Assembly (NCBI RefSeq): GCF_013166605.1
Contig: NZ_JABKKF010000002.1
Location: 310,001-374,000, forward strand
DNA: 64,000 nucleotides
Source: Xylanibacter muris
Lineage (GTDB): Bacteria > Bacteroidota > Bacteroidia > Bacteroidales > Bacteroidaceae
Reading direction: 5' to 3'
A program made the translations under genes and the position numbers. The notes beneath the pieces were generated by a model. It saw only the letters and a program-made list of their open reading frames with translations. It searched no databases and was not told the origin of the DNA. Of the stretch, positions 37,073 through 45,896 are shown in pieces (positions within the stretch are counted from its first letter, which is position 1; each line of letters begins with the position of its first letter).

Positions 37073-38590
37073 TCATTGATGTTGGTCTCTCAGCAAGTCG
37101 TTTACAGTCTTCACAGGGTTGAATGTTCCGAGCGGAACCTCCACGAACACGGTGTTCCAATTGCTCATTGCACCGTTCCAAAGTCCTGGCAGTTCAAGTG
37201 CTTTCAACTCTTTTCCGTTTTTGCTTTTGCTGCTGATAAAGCCTGTGGTTTTGTCGACAAACTGCGTAAGGTCGAAGCTGTTGCCTTTATAGTCTTTAAC
37301 GGCACATACGAGGTCGACCGGATTGAAGTGTGTTCCGTTCCTGAACATTTCCATGTATTCCGTGTTGTCTGTGTCTATCTGGCTGCTTTCCAGAATCTGC
37401 AGGCTCACTGTTCCGTCAGCGTTATATGTGAGGAACGGGCCTCCTCCCGGCTCGCCTACATTCTTAACCACACCGCAAACCCTCATCGGTCGGTTAAGCT
37501 TGTTGCGGAGGTATATTACGAGTTCTGCATCCTCAAGATGCTTGATATCCTCTTTTCTGCAGCACAGGTCATTCTGTACGAATCTGATGATGTCCTCAAG
37601 CTGTTCGTGGCTGTAGCTGCCTGTGTCGAGAAGCCGCAGATATCCGAATGCCTTTTCCTGAAGCGATACAAGTATTCCGGCAATAACCTGTTTGTATTCT
37701 ACTGTTTCCGCCTTCAGACGGTCAGGCACGACATTGTCTATATTCTTTATGAATATCACATCAGCATCAATCTCATTGAGGTTTTCTATCAATGCCCCGT
37801 GACCTCCCGGACGGAACAGGAGGCTGCCGTCTTCGTTTCTGAACGGTGTGTTGTCAGTATTTGCGGCGATTGTGTCGGTGCATGACTTTTGCTCAGAGAA
37901 AGATATATTGTATTCTATTCCGTGTCTTGCGGCAAAAATACCGGCCTTTTCCTCTACTTTTTTCTTGAATAATCCGATATGCTCGTGGCTTACCGTGAAA
38001 TGGATGTTTGCCTGTTTGTTGCTTGCCGCATACAATGCTCCTTCCACAAGATGCTCCTCCATAGGTGTGCGTGCTCCGTCTTCATATTTGTGGAACAGCA
38101 GCAATCCTTTCGGCAGCTGTCCGTAGTTCATCCCCTCCGCATTCAGCATGTTTGCCGCCACGGCCTTATAGTTGCCCTCTGCAATGAGCGTGTCGATGTC
38201 TTTTCCGTTGTTTTCCTTACATACCCCGTTCAATGCCTCATAGAAAGCAAAGCTGTGTATGTTGTTGAAATACTTCTTTTCAAAATCTGTTTCCGGTGTG
38301 TCGTAACCGGCAGATATGAATGCGAACATATCCTTGAACATACGGCTTGCCGCACCTGATGCCGGCACGAACTTGACGATTTTCCTGCCTTCGGCCTTAT
38401 ATGCGTTCCATTTTTCTTCAAACGCCTTGCGTTCCTCTTCCGCCGGTGCGGTGATACCGTGGCCGATAGTTGCCGCGGCTTCAAGTTTCAAAAATGGAAA
38501 GCCTGTTTTAAACTGTTCCAACTGGTTGTTGATCTGCTTTTCTGTAATGCCTTTAAGGGCGATTTGTTTAAGGTCTTCTTGTGATAACAT
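37073..38590 (-). CDS. DUF4301 family protein, nucleotidyltransferase-like
   Basis: 505 residues of the Bacteroidetes family I know as DUF4301. The function is not established. Visible motifs are FVPASGAASRMFK at 74-86, which resembles the nucleotide-binding loop of sugar-1-phosphate nucleotidyltransferases; PKGLLLFHKY at 160-169; and FRPGGHGAL at 259-267 followed by IFIKNIDN at 279-286, which resembles the P-x-G-x-G and V-x-N-x-D metal-site segments of UDP-sugar pyrophosphorylases. An activated-sugar synthesis role is inferred. It is divergent from relA with its own promoter. Confidence 0.85.
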   Translation of the reverse strand: MLSQEDLKQIALKGITEKQINNQLEQFKTGFPFLKLEAAATIGHGITAPAEEERKAFEEKWNAYKAEGRKIVKFVPASGAASRMFKDMFAFISAGYDTPETDFEKKYFNNIHSFAFYEALNGVCKENNGKDIDTLIAEGNYKAVAANMLNAEGMNYGQLPKGLLLFHKYEDGARTPMEEHLVEGALYAASNKQANIHFTVSHEHIGLFKKKVEEKAGIFAARHGIEYNISFSEQKSCTDTIAANTDNTPFRNEDGSLLFRPGGHGALIENLNEIDADVIFIKNIDNVVPDRLKAETVEYKQVIAGILVSLQEKAFGYLRLLDTGSYSHEQLEDIIRFVQNDLCCRKEDIKHLEDAELVIYLRNKLNRPMRVCGVVKNVGEPGGGPFLTYNADGTVSLQILESSQIDTDNTEYMEMFRNGTHFNPVDLVCAVKDYKGNSFDLTQFVDKTTGFISSKSKNGKELKALELPGLWNGAMSNWNTVFVEVPLGTFNPVKTVNDLLRDQHQ

Positions 38591-38618
38591 AAATTGTGGT
38601 TTTTTGTATTATATGTTA

Positions 38619-38626
38619 CAAAAATA
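38619..38626 (-). promoter_or_regulatory. -7 promoter element of the DUF4301 gene
   Basis: TATTTTTG on the minus strand matches TAnnTTTG, 28 bases upstream of the start codon. Confidence 0.6.
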
Positions 38627-38668
38627 CTAACTTTTTCTTTAATTATACAGTAGTTCGGATAAAAATTG

Positions 38669-38676
38669 TACCTTTG
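38669..38676 (+). promoter_or_regulatory. -7 promoter element of relA
   Basis: TACCTTTG lies 20 bases before the ATG at 38697, giving a leader of about 15 bases. Confidence 0.7.
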
Positions 38677-38696
38677 CAATGATAAATTAACAAAAC

Positions 38697-40907
38697 ATGC
38701 ACTATATGAACGGCAAATTTGAGTTTAGTACGGAGGAGAGAGACGAGACTTTGAATATTCTGAACAAGTTGAAATCCGAGATAGGGCATCTTCTTGTGCC
38801 CGGTGATGAGGAAAAACTTCATGAGATAATAATGCGTTCCCTTTGTCAGAACGAGCTGTCGCGTAATTCATTCGGGCATAATCCTATCTTGCTTTGTTTC
38901 CAAACCGCCCTCATTGCTGTAGAGGAGATAGGTCTTAGGCGTGATGCCGTGATAGCCATACTGCTTAATCCCGGTGTTCAGGGCGGATTTCTTTCTTTGG
39001 ACGATGTCCGTGGCATGTTTGGAGACTCTGTGGCAGGTATTCTTCACGGTCTTAAGCGTATAGCCGAGCTTTATTCAAAGAATCCAGTTGTGGAGAGTGA
39101 GAATTTCCGCAATCTTCTGTTATCGTTTGCCGAGGACATGCGTGTGATACTTATAATGATAGCCGACAGGGTGAATCTGATGCGTCAGATACGCGATGCG
39201 GAAAACGGCGGTGTGAAGCGTAACGTTTCCGAGGAGGCCGCTTATTTGTATGCTCCGCTTGCCCATAAGCTGGGTTTATATAAGTTGAAAAGCGAACTTG
39301 AGGATTTGTCATTGAAATATCTTGAGCATGATGCATATTATCTTATTAAGGACAAGCTTAATGCCACAAAGAAATCGCGTGATGCGTACATTGCAGGTTT
39401 CATCGGTCCTATAGAAGAAAAGCTGACGGCTGCAGGACTGAAGTTTCACATGAAGGGCCGCACGAAGAGCATCCATTCCATCTGGCAGAAGATGAAGAAG
39501 CAGAAGTGTGGTTTTGAGGGCATATACGATCTTTTTGCGATACGTATAATTCTTGACTCGCCTGTGGAAAAGGAGAAGATGCAGTGTTGGCAGGCATATT
39601 CCATAGTGACGGATATGTATATGCCAAATCCGAAGCGTCTGCGTGACTGGCTGTCGGTGCCGAAGTCTAACGGGTATGAAAGTCTGCATATAACTGTGCT
39701 TGGTCCGGACAACAAGTGGGTGGAGGTACAGATACGTACCGATCGTATGGACGAGATTGCCGAGAAGGGTGTGGCTGCCCACTGGCGTTATAAGGGTGTG
39801 AAGAGTGAGACGGGGCTTGACGAATGGCTTGCCAACATCCGCAGCATCCTTGAGCACAACGGAGACAATCTTCAGGTGATGGACCAGTTTAAGATGGACC
39901 TGTATGAGGATGAGGTATATGTATTCTCGCCCAAGGGAGACCTTTTTAAGTTTCCTAAGGGAGCCACCGTCCTTGATTTCGCTTATCACATCCATTCAAA
40001 AGTCGGAAACTCATGCACCGGAGCACGGATCAGCGGTAAGATTGTGTCCTTGCGTGAACAGCTGCGGAGCGGCGACCAGGTGGAGATTGTCACGTCTGCG
40101 GTTCAGAAGCCTAAGCAGGAGTGGCTCAATATTGTGAAAACCTCACGTGCAAAGTCAAAGATACGTCTCGCGCTGAAGGAAACCCAAGTGAAGGAGGGCC
40201 TTTTTGCAAAGGAAATGATAGAGCGTAAGTTCCGCAACAGGAAGATAGAGCTTGACGAGAGTGCCATGACAAGGATGGTGAAGAAACTCGGATTCAGGGA
40301 AACAAGCGAATTCTACAGACATGTATCGGACGGCACTCTTGATATAAACACGGTGGTCGACAAGTATCTTGAGATACTGCAACGTGACAGCAACCAGGGC
40401 GATGTGCCTGTTAGTGCAGACGGATACACACTGCAGAACGAAGTCCTGCCCCAGGGCATGGATGATGTGCTTGTGATAGACCGCAACCTTAAAGGGATTG
40501 ACTATCAGCTTGCACGCTGCTGTCAGCCTATATATGGCGATTCCATTTTCGGTTTTGTCACTGTTAGCGGAGGTATAAAGGTTCACCGTGAGGACTGCCC
40601 GAATGCGGCGGAGTTGCGTAAACGTTTCGGCTACCGTATTGTGAGGGCAAAGTGGAGCGGCAAGGGCTCGTCGCTTTATTCGATAACGTTGCGTGTGGTG
40701 GGAAATGATGATATCGGCATAGTTAACAACCTGACCAGCATAATAAGCAAGGACGAGAAACTCACATTGCGCAGCATAAGTATCGACAGCGATGACGGGC
40801 TTTTCCGTGGCAATCTCGTTGTGATGCTTGACGACACTTCCCGTCTTGAGAATCTTCTGAAGAAACTTCGTATGGTGAAAGGAGTAAAACTTGTGGAGAG
40901 GATATAG
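38697..40907 (+). CDS. relA: RelA/SpoT family (p)ppGpp synthetase with degenerate hydrolase domain
   Basis: 736 residues. Order: a pseudo-HD hydrolase domain (~50-155), synthetase domain (~210-370; GRTKSIHSIW, YDLFAIRII, YESLHITVLGPDNKWVEVQIRT, AEKGVAAHWRYK), TGS domain (~400-460; VFSPKGDLFKFPKGATVLDFAYHIH), helical region, a Cys-rich segment (QLARCCQPIYGD) and a C-terminal ACT domain. Where hydrolases have His-Asp in the LLHDVVED motif, this protein reads LLNPGVQ (Asn91-Pro92), so hydrolysis is unlikely and the protein should behave as a RelA-like synthetase. A bifunctional SpoT must be encoded elsewhere. Confidence 0.93.
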   Translation: MHYMNGKFEFSTEERDETLNILNKLKSEIGHLLVPGDEEKLHEIIMRSLCQNELSRNSFGHNPILLCFQTALIAVEEIGLRRDAVIAILLNPGVQGGFLSLDDVRGMFGDSVAGILHGLKRIAELYSKNPVVESENFRNLLLSFAEDMRVILIMIADRVNLMRQIRDAENGGVKRNVSEEAAYLYAPLAHKLGLYKLKSELEDLSLKYLEHDAYYLIKDKLNATKKSRDAYIAGFIGPIEEKLTAAGLKFHMKGRTKSIHSIWQKMKKQKCGFEGIYDLFAIRIILDSPVEKEKMQCWQAYSIVTDMYMPNPKRLRDWLSVPKSNGYESLHITVLGPDNKWVEVQIRTDRMDEIAEKGVAAHWRYKGVKSETGLDEWLANIRSILEHNGDNLQVMDQFKMDLYEDEVYVFSPKGDLFKFPKGATVLDFAYHIHSKVGNSCTGARISGKIVSLREQLRSGDQVEIVTSAVQKPKQEWLNIVKTSRAKSKIRLALKETQVKEGLFAKEMIERKFRNRKIELDESAMTRMVKKLGFRETSEFYRHVSDGTLDINTVVDKYLEILQRDSNQGDVPVSADGYTLQNEVLPQGMDDVLVIDRNLKGIDYQLARCCQPIYGDSIFGFVTVSGGIKVHREDCPNAAELRKRFGYRIVRAKWSGKGSSLYSITLRVVGNDDIGIVNNLTSIISKDEKLTLRSISIDSDDGLFRGNLVVMLDDTSRLENLLKKLRMVKGVKLVERI

Positions 40908-41254
40908 AAAACAGACTTTTATGGCTGGAGACAACGTGGTTATATCCTTTAAATGTAATAAAAATTCTTATATGCTTTTTGTGCCGGTTTTGCCTCGTTG
41001 GTAAGACTTCGTAAATCGTTGGTATATAAGGTGTTAGAGATAATCAAAAAGTGTGCCAAAATGAATGGCCTATTCATGCTTGATGAATAGGCCATTCACG
41101 CTTGATGAATAGGCTGTTCATTGAGCATGAACAGGCCATTCATCAGAAGAGAATTTTACATCCGTGAAAAATGTAAATAGATTTCGAAATTTTCATGTAT
41201 GTTGGTGCTTTTGAATAAATTAACATTTGTATCTGTTCTGTAGTGCCACCGTTA
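40908..41254 (+). other. Convergent intergenic region with repeat copy B
   Basis: 347 bases between relA (+) and hppA (-). The repeat copy B fills 41046-41185. The left part (40908-41045) and right part (41186-41254) show no open frame, promoter consensus or strong hairpin; no canonical terminator for either gene is visible, so the repeat itself may serve as one. Confidence 0.65.
41046..41185 (+). repeat. Dispersed palindromic repeat, copy B
   Basis: 140 bases, the same architecture and ends as copy A at 19457-19597. TGAATGGCCTATTCAT (41062-41077) pairs perfectly with ATGAATAGGCCATTCA (41083-41098) around a 5-base loop. A second inverted pair, 41106-41120 with 41128-41142, has two mismatches. 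Near the end TTTACAT pairs with ATGTAAA. The orientation relative to the upstream plus-strand gene is the same as for copy A. Confidence 0.9.
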
Positions 41255-43453
41255 TTAGAACATGATGGTGAGTCCGGCCATGACAATGCTTACCATTGAC
41301 ATAAGTTTGATGAGAATGTTCAGCGACGGGCCAGAGGTGTCTTTAAACGGGTCGCCCACGGTATCGCCGACTATAGTGGCTTTGTGGCATTTGCTTCCCT
41401 TGCCTCCGAAGTTTCCTTCCTCAACCATTTTCTTGGCATTGTCCCATGCTCCTCCGGAGTTTGCCATGAACACGGCGAGAGTGAATCCGGATGTGAGTCC
41501 TCCTACCAGCAGGCCCATAACTCCCGCCACACCGAGAAGCATGCCGACGGCTATAGGTATGATTATTGCGAGCAGACTCGGGAAAATCATTTCACGCTGG
41601 GCCGAGCGTGTGCTTATTTCCACACAGCGGCCGTAATCAGGAGTACCCTTGCCTTCAAGTATTCCTGCAATCTCACGGAATTGCCGTCTTACTTCTTCCA
41701 CCATGCTTTGGGCCGCACGTCCGACAGCTCCCATCGTCAGACCGCAGAACAGGAAGGCCGCCATGCCTCCGATAAATGCACCGATGAGCACTTTGGGATT
41801 CATCAGTGTTACCTGATAGAAGTTCATGAAGTCCGTTATGTCGGCAGTGGCCGGATTGAATATCTCTCCGGCCTGGTTGATATATGTCTGTCCTTCGTCT
41901 ACGGCACGTATCATTGCTATTTTTATCTCTTCAACGTATGAGGCGAGCAGTGCCAGGGCCGTTAGCGCCGCACTGCCTATTGCGAATCCCTTGCCTGTGG
42001 CCGCGGTAGTGTTGCCGAGAGCATCGAGAGCGTCGGTGCGTTTGCGTATTTCTTCACCAAGCTCGCTCATTTCCGCGTTGCCTCCGGCATTGTCGGCGAT
42101 AGGTCCGTAAGCATCGGTGGCAAGTGTGATGCCGAGTGTCGACAGCATGCCTACTGCGGCTATGCCTATGCCGTATAATCCCATGGATATGCTTTTGGCA
42201 TTCATGCTCAGGTCGAAGTGATTGGCGCACATGTAGCTGAGGAGTATGGCAGCAGAAATTGTCACCACCGGTATCATGGTGGAAATCATGCCTGTTCCTA
42301 TGCCTTTTATGATAACTGTTGCCGGACCTGTCTGTGACGATGCTGCAATGTCCTGTGTAGGCTTGTAGCTCTGGCTGGTATAGTATTCCGTGCCTTGTCC
42401 TATTATGACTCCGGCCACAAGGCCTGTAAGTACGGAGAATGACAGGCCGATCCAGTTTTCTATTTCGAGCAGATAAAGAATGGCAAACGATGCGACGGCT
42501 ATCAGCACGGCAGACACGTTTGTGCCGAATCCGAGCGAGCGTAGAAGGTCGCGCATTGTGGCGTCCTCTTTTGTCCTGACGAGGAAAATTCCTATGACAG
42601 ACAGGAAAATTCCAACAGCCGCGATAATCATCGGTGCAATCACGGCTCTCATCTGCATGTCGCCGTGCATTGCAAATGCCGTTGCGCCGAGTGCGGCTGT
42701 GCTGAGGATGCTTCCGCAATAGCTTTCGTAGAGGTCTGCTCCCATTCCTGCGACGTCGCCCACGTTGTCGCCCACGTTGTCTGCAATGGTGGCGGGATTG
42801 CGCGGGTCGTCTTCCGGGATGTCTGCCTCAACTTTTCCAACGAGGTCTGCACCGACGTCGGCAGCCTTGGTGTAGATACCTCCGCCTACACGTGCAAAGA
42901 GAGCCTGGGTGGATGCTCCCATTCCGAAGGTAAGCATGGTCGTAGTGATTGTGACAAGAGCCATTTGGCTGCCGTTATAGAAAAATCCGAGAATGATGAA
43001 CCACAGGGCGATGTCGAGCAGTCCGAGACCTACAACCACGAGGCCCATCACGGCTCCGCTTCTGAACGCCACCTTAAGTCCCCGGTTAAGCCCTTGGCGT
43101 GCGGCATTGGCTGTACGTGCCGATGCGAAAGTTGCTGTTTTCATACCGAAGAAGCCGGCAAGTGCGGAGAAGAGTCCTCCGGTGAGGAATGCGAACGGAA
43201 CCCAAGGGTTCTGAATTTTCAGTACGTATGCCATAAAGGCAAATATAACGGCAATGACTATGAATACGCATCCTACAACCTTATACTGTTGTTTCAGATA
43301 CGCCATTGCGCCTTTGCGCACGTGGAGTGCGATTTTTCTCATTTGTTCCGTACCCTCTTCTTCGCTCATCATCTGGCGGAAAAAGAAGTACGCCATAGCC
43401 AGGGCTATAACGGAGGCTACGGGTACAAGCCAAAAGGCAAAAGGAATGTTCAT
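41255..43453 (-). CDS. hppA: Membrane-bound ion-translocating pyrophosphatase
   Basis: 732 residues, about 16 helices. Uses pyrophosphate hydrolysis to pump H+ and/or Na+. Acidic PPi-binding loops DVGADLVGKVEADIPEDDPRNPATIADNVGDNVGD and the C-terminal KATIVGDTVGDPFKDTSGPS are intact. GNTTAATGKG has Ala at the position that is Lys in K+-independent enzymes, so K+ dependence is expected. The Bacteroides vulgatus enzyme is reported to pump both Na+ and H+; from memory its signature residues Thr90, Phe94 and Asp146 correspond to Thr91, Phe95 and Asp147 here. Confidence 0.96.
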   Translation of the reverse strand: MNIPFAFWLVPVASVIALAMAYFFFRQMMSEEEGTEQMRKIALHVRKGAMAYLKQQYKVVGCVFIVIAVIFAFMAYVLKIQNPWVPFAFLTGGLFSALAGFFGMKTATFASARTANAARQGLNRGLKVAFRSGAVMGLVVVGLGLLDIALWFIILGFFYNGSQMALVTITTTMLTFGMGASTQALFARVGGGIYTKAADVGADLVGKVEADIPEDDPRNPATIADNVGDNVGDVAGMGADLYESYCGSILSTAALGATAFAMHGDMQMRAVIAPMIIAAVGIFLSVIGIFLVRTKEDATMRDLLRSLGFGTNVSAVLIAVASFAILYLLEIENWIGLSFSVLTGLVAGVIIGQGTEYYTSQSYKPTQDIAASSQTGPATVIIKGIGTGMISTMIPVVTISAAILLSYMCANHFDLSMNAKSISMGLYGIGIAAVGMLSTLGITLATDAYGPIADNAGGNAEMSELGEEIRKRTDALDALGNTTAATGKGFAIGSAALTALALLASYVEEIKIAMIRAVDEGQTYINQAGEIFNPATADITDFMNFYQVTLMNPKVLIGAFIGGMAAFLFCGLTMGAVGRAAQSMVEEVRRQFREIAGILEGKGTPDYGRCVEISTRSAQREMIFPSLLAIIIPIAVGMLLGVAGVMGLLVGGLTSGFTLAVFMANSGGAWDNAKKMVEEGNFGGKGSKCHKATIVGDTVGDPFKDTSGPSLNILIKLMSMVSIVMAGLTIMF

Positions 43454-43503
43454 AACTTTAGATAAATTAATTGATGATTAAAGATTGTTAATGTGTACAG
43501 TAT

Positions 43504-43551
43504 AAAAAGAAAGGAGCCGGCCGGCTCGTATTACAGCCAGACAACTCCTTT
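43504..43551 (-). terminator. Probable terminator after the acidic protein gene
   Basis: On the minus strand AAAGGAG (43551-43545) pairs with CTCCTTT (43516-43510), followed by CTTTTT. An inner GGCT/AGCC stem adds support. The loop side contains the 14-base palindrome GAGCCGGCCGGCTC. Confidence 0.6.
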
Positions 43552-43567
43552 TATTTTGTTTTTATTG

Positions 43568-44383
43568 CTATTCTTCTATATAGTCGGCAAGCCCTTCCGC
43601 TTCCTCGTCCGGATCACTGCTTATGCTGAAAGTGGTGCGGTAGTTTTCTTCCGTTATGTCGTCATCGTTGAATTCTGTCGGTTCTTCAGGCTCGATGTCG
43701 TCTTCATCGGGCTTGTTGTATGTATCTTCCGGCAATTCGTCTTCCTCCTCTTCTTCTTCGGATGGGGCGGGTGACGATGCAAACTTCATCTTCGGCTTTT
43801 CCATCTCAGGTTTTGCCTTTGCGAATATGGCTTCTACCCATGTTCCTTTTGCCACTTCAAGCACTTCATATCCGTCGGCGATTTTCCTCTCGTACATTCC
43901 TCCGGGCTTATGCAGACGGTCTTTGGGAAGTGTTGTGGTGGATATGTCGAATCCTCTTTCAATGATGTCTCGTATGCTTTGTGACAGAGATTCCCATCCT
44001 CCTCCGAAATTCCTGTCGAGAACTTCTATGAGTTTTGCCGCCGTGATGTGGTGGATGTTCTCATACGTGAGATCGTTCACACGCATTATCGCTTTCTTTT
44101 TTATGGCAAGTTCTATTTTAGAGTTTTCTCCGAGACGGATCTGTGATATTGTGTATCCGAGTTTTTCATATTTAGATTTCATTGCCGGTGATTCATCCTT
44201 GAGCTCTTCAACGATAAATGCGCTTTTTATCATGTCAATGTAATGGCGGGCATTGTCTTTTATGTCAATATCTTTGTCCGCTCCCTCCCACATACGGAAA
44301 ATGTCGTTCTCTTGCACGTCCCATACGTTGTTTTTCGTAAGGGTTTTAAGGGTAAGTGTCTTTTTTTCTGTTTGTTGATTCAT
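43568..44383 (-). CDS. Unknown protein with a highly acidic tail
   Basis: 271 residues from the ATG at 44383; the frame is open to 44446, but a perfect promoter (44416-44447) lies inside the extension. I do not recognise the family. The first ~195 residues are mixed alpha/beta without membrane segments or signal; the C-terminal ~63 residues (209-271) are about half Asp/Glu (SEEEEEEDELPED, DEDDIEPEEP). Such tails occur in proteins that mimic nucleic acid or bind basic partners, which is only a suggestion. Single gene with promoter and terminator, divergent from rarA. Confidence 0.8.
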   Translation of the reverse strand: MNQQTEKKTLTLKTLTKNNVWDVQENDIFRMWEGADKDIDIKDNARHYIDMIKSAFIVEELKDESPAMKSKYEKLGYTISQIRLGENSKIELAIKKKAIMRVNDLTYENIHHITAAKLIEVLDRNFGGGWESLSQSIRDIIERGFDISTTTLPKDRLHKPGGMYERKIADGYEVLEVAKGTWVEAIFAKAKPEMEKPKMKFASSPAPSEEEEEEDELPEDTYNKPDEDDIEPEEPTEFNDDDITEENYRTTFSISSDPDEEAEGLADYIEE

Positions 44384-44415
44384 GTCGTGATTGATATTCT
44401 CTTTAAAATTTGCTG

Positions 44416-44447
44416 CAAAAGTAAATACATTATTTCTACTAAGCAAA
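44416..44447 (-). promoter_or_regulatory. Promoter of the acidic protein gene
   Basis: On the minus strand TTTG (44447-44444) and TACTTTTG (44423-44416) are 20 bases apart, the full Bacteroidetes consensus. It places the start of transcription near 44410 and rules out the upstream ATG at 44446. Confidence 0.85.
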
Positions 44448-44507
44448 CTTTTATTGTATTTATTTGGTTAATTTCTTAAAAATGCGTTTCCTTAATCGGA
44501 TTTTTGC

Positions 44508-44515
44508 ACTACCTT
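44508..44515 (+). promoter_or_regulatory. -7 promoter element of rarA
   Basis: TACCTTTG, 11 bases before the ATG at 44527. This gives a leader of only a few bases and excludes the in-frame ATG at 44464. Confidence 0.7.
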
Positions 44516-44526
44516 TGCTATTGATT

Positions 44527-45804
44527 ATGGCACAACCGTTAGCAGAGAGAATGAGGCCTTCGGGCCTTGATGATTATATAGGCCAGAGGCACCTTGTGGG
44601 GCAGGGGGCAATCTTGCGTAAGATGATTGATTCGGGGCGTATTTCATCTTTCATATTATGGGGACCTCCCGGGGTGGGGAAAACCACCCTTGCACAGATA
44701 ATAGCCCACAGGCTGGAGACACCGTTCTATACATTGAGTGCGGTCACCAGCGGTGTGAAGGATGTGAGAGAAGTGATAGACAAGGCTTCTAAAGGACGTT
44801 TTTTCACAGAGGCTTCACCGATTCTTTTTATTGACGAGATACATCGCTTCAGCAAGTCGCAACAGGATTCTTTGCTCGGAGCTGTGGAAAAAGGCGTGGT
44901 TACGCTTATCGGGGCCACTACGGAAAATCCTTCGTTTGAGGTTATCCGTCCGTTGCTCTCAAGGTGCCAGCTTTACGTATTGAAGCCATTGGGGCGCGAT
45001 GATCTCGACGGGCTGTTGCGGCGCGCTGTTGCGGAGGATATATATCTTAAAGAACGTAATATCGAGCTGAGGGAGACCGGTGCCCTGATAAGATATAGCG
45101 GGGGTGATGCCCGTAAACTGCTTAACCTTCTTGAGCTTGTTGTCGAGTCTTCACCTGAGGAAGATGTCGTTGTCACAGACGATGCGGTGATAAAACGCCT
45201 TGAGCAGAATCCCCTCGCTTATGATAAGGACGGTGAGATGCATTATGATATTGTGTCTGCTTTTATAAAGAGCATACGCGGAAGCGATCCTGATGCGGCT
45301 CTTTACTGGCTTGCGCGCATGATAGAGGGCGGTGAGGATCCTAAGTTCATTGCCAGGCGTCTTGTCATAAGTGCGTCTGAGGATATCGGTCTTGCCAATC
45401 CCAACGCCCTTTTGCTGGCCAATGCCGCCTTTGACGCAGTGAGTAAGATAGGATGGCCGGAAGGACGTATCGCCTTGGCCGAGGCAACGGTTTATCTTGC
45501 GGCAAGCCCCAAAAGTAATTCCGCATATCTTGGTATAGACAAGGCAATACAACTGGTGAGGCGCACAGGAAACCAACCGGTACCGTTGCATTTACGCAAC
45601 GCACCGACGGAACTCATGGCAGAGCTTGGATACAGTGACGGATATAAATATCCTCATAATTATGCCGGTCATTTCACGGAACAGCAGTATTTGCCGGATG
45701 CGTTGCGTAATGAACGTATATGGCTGGGGCAGCACAGTCCGGCCGAGCAGAAGTTATATAATAATATGGTGGATTGCTGGGGAGACCGCTACAGGCAGGA
45801 ATGA
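44527..45804 (+). CDS. rarA: Replication-associated recombination protein A (AAA+ ATPase)
   Basis: 425 residues from 44527 (MAQPLAERMRPSGLDDYIGQ), the usual family start. Walker A is GPPGVGKTT (46-54), Walker B ILFIDEIHR, and sensor GATTENPSFEV; the C-terminal domain includes SASEDIGLANP and PLHLRNAPT. RarA/MgsA/WRNIP1 proteins act at stalled replication forks and bind SSB. The 63-residue-codon upstream extension in the same frame overlaps the promoter and is discarded. Confidence 0.95.
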   Translation: MAQPLAERMRPSGLDDYIGQRHLVGQGAILRKMIDSGRISSFILWGPPGVGKTTLAQIIAHRLETPFYTLSAVTSGVKDVREVIDKASKGRFFTEASPILFIDEIHRFSKSQQDSLLGAVEKGVVTLIGATTENPSFEVIRPLLSRCQLYVLKPLGRDDLDGLLRRAVAEDIYLKERNIELRETGALIRYSGGDARKLLNLLELVVESSPEEDVVVTDDAVIKRLEQNPLAYDKDGEMHYDIVSAFIKSIRGSDPDAALYWLARMIEGGEDPKFIARRLVISASEDIGLANPNALLLANAAFDAVSKIGWPEGRIALAEATVYLAASPKSNSAYLGIDKAIQLVRRTGNQPVPLHLRNAPTELMAELGYSDGYKYPHNYAGHFTEQQYLPDALRNERIWLGQHSPAEQKLYNNMVDCWGDRYRQE

Positions 45805-45896
45805 TTTCTTTTATATTACTTTGTCCGCAACGGATAAGTGAAAAACGGTGAATGCCTGTTTTTTGTTTGACAATGTTAATAATATGTAGATAAATT

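Noticed and set aside
39309..39995. A 228-codon minus-strand frame inside relA
   Set aside because: It is antisense to the conserved synthetase and TGS domains; no start signal or family resemblance.
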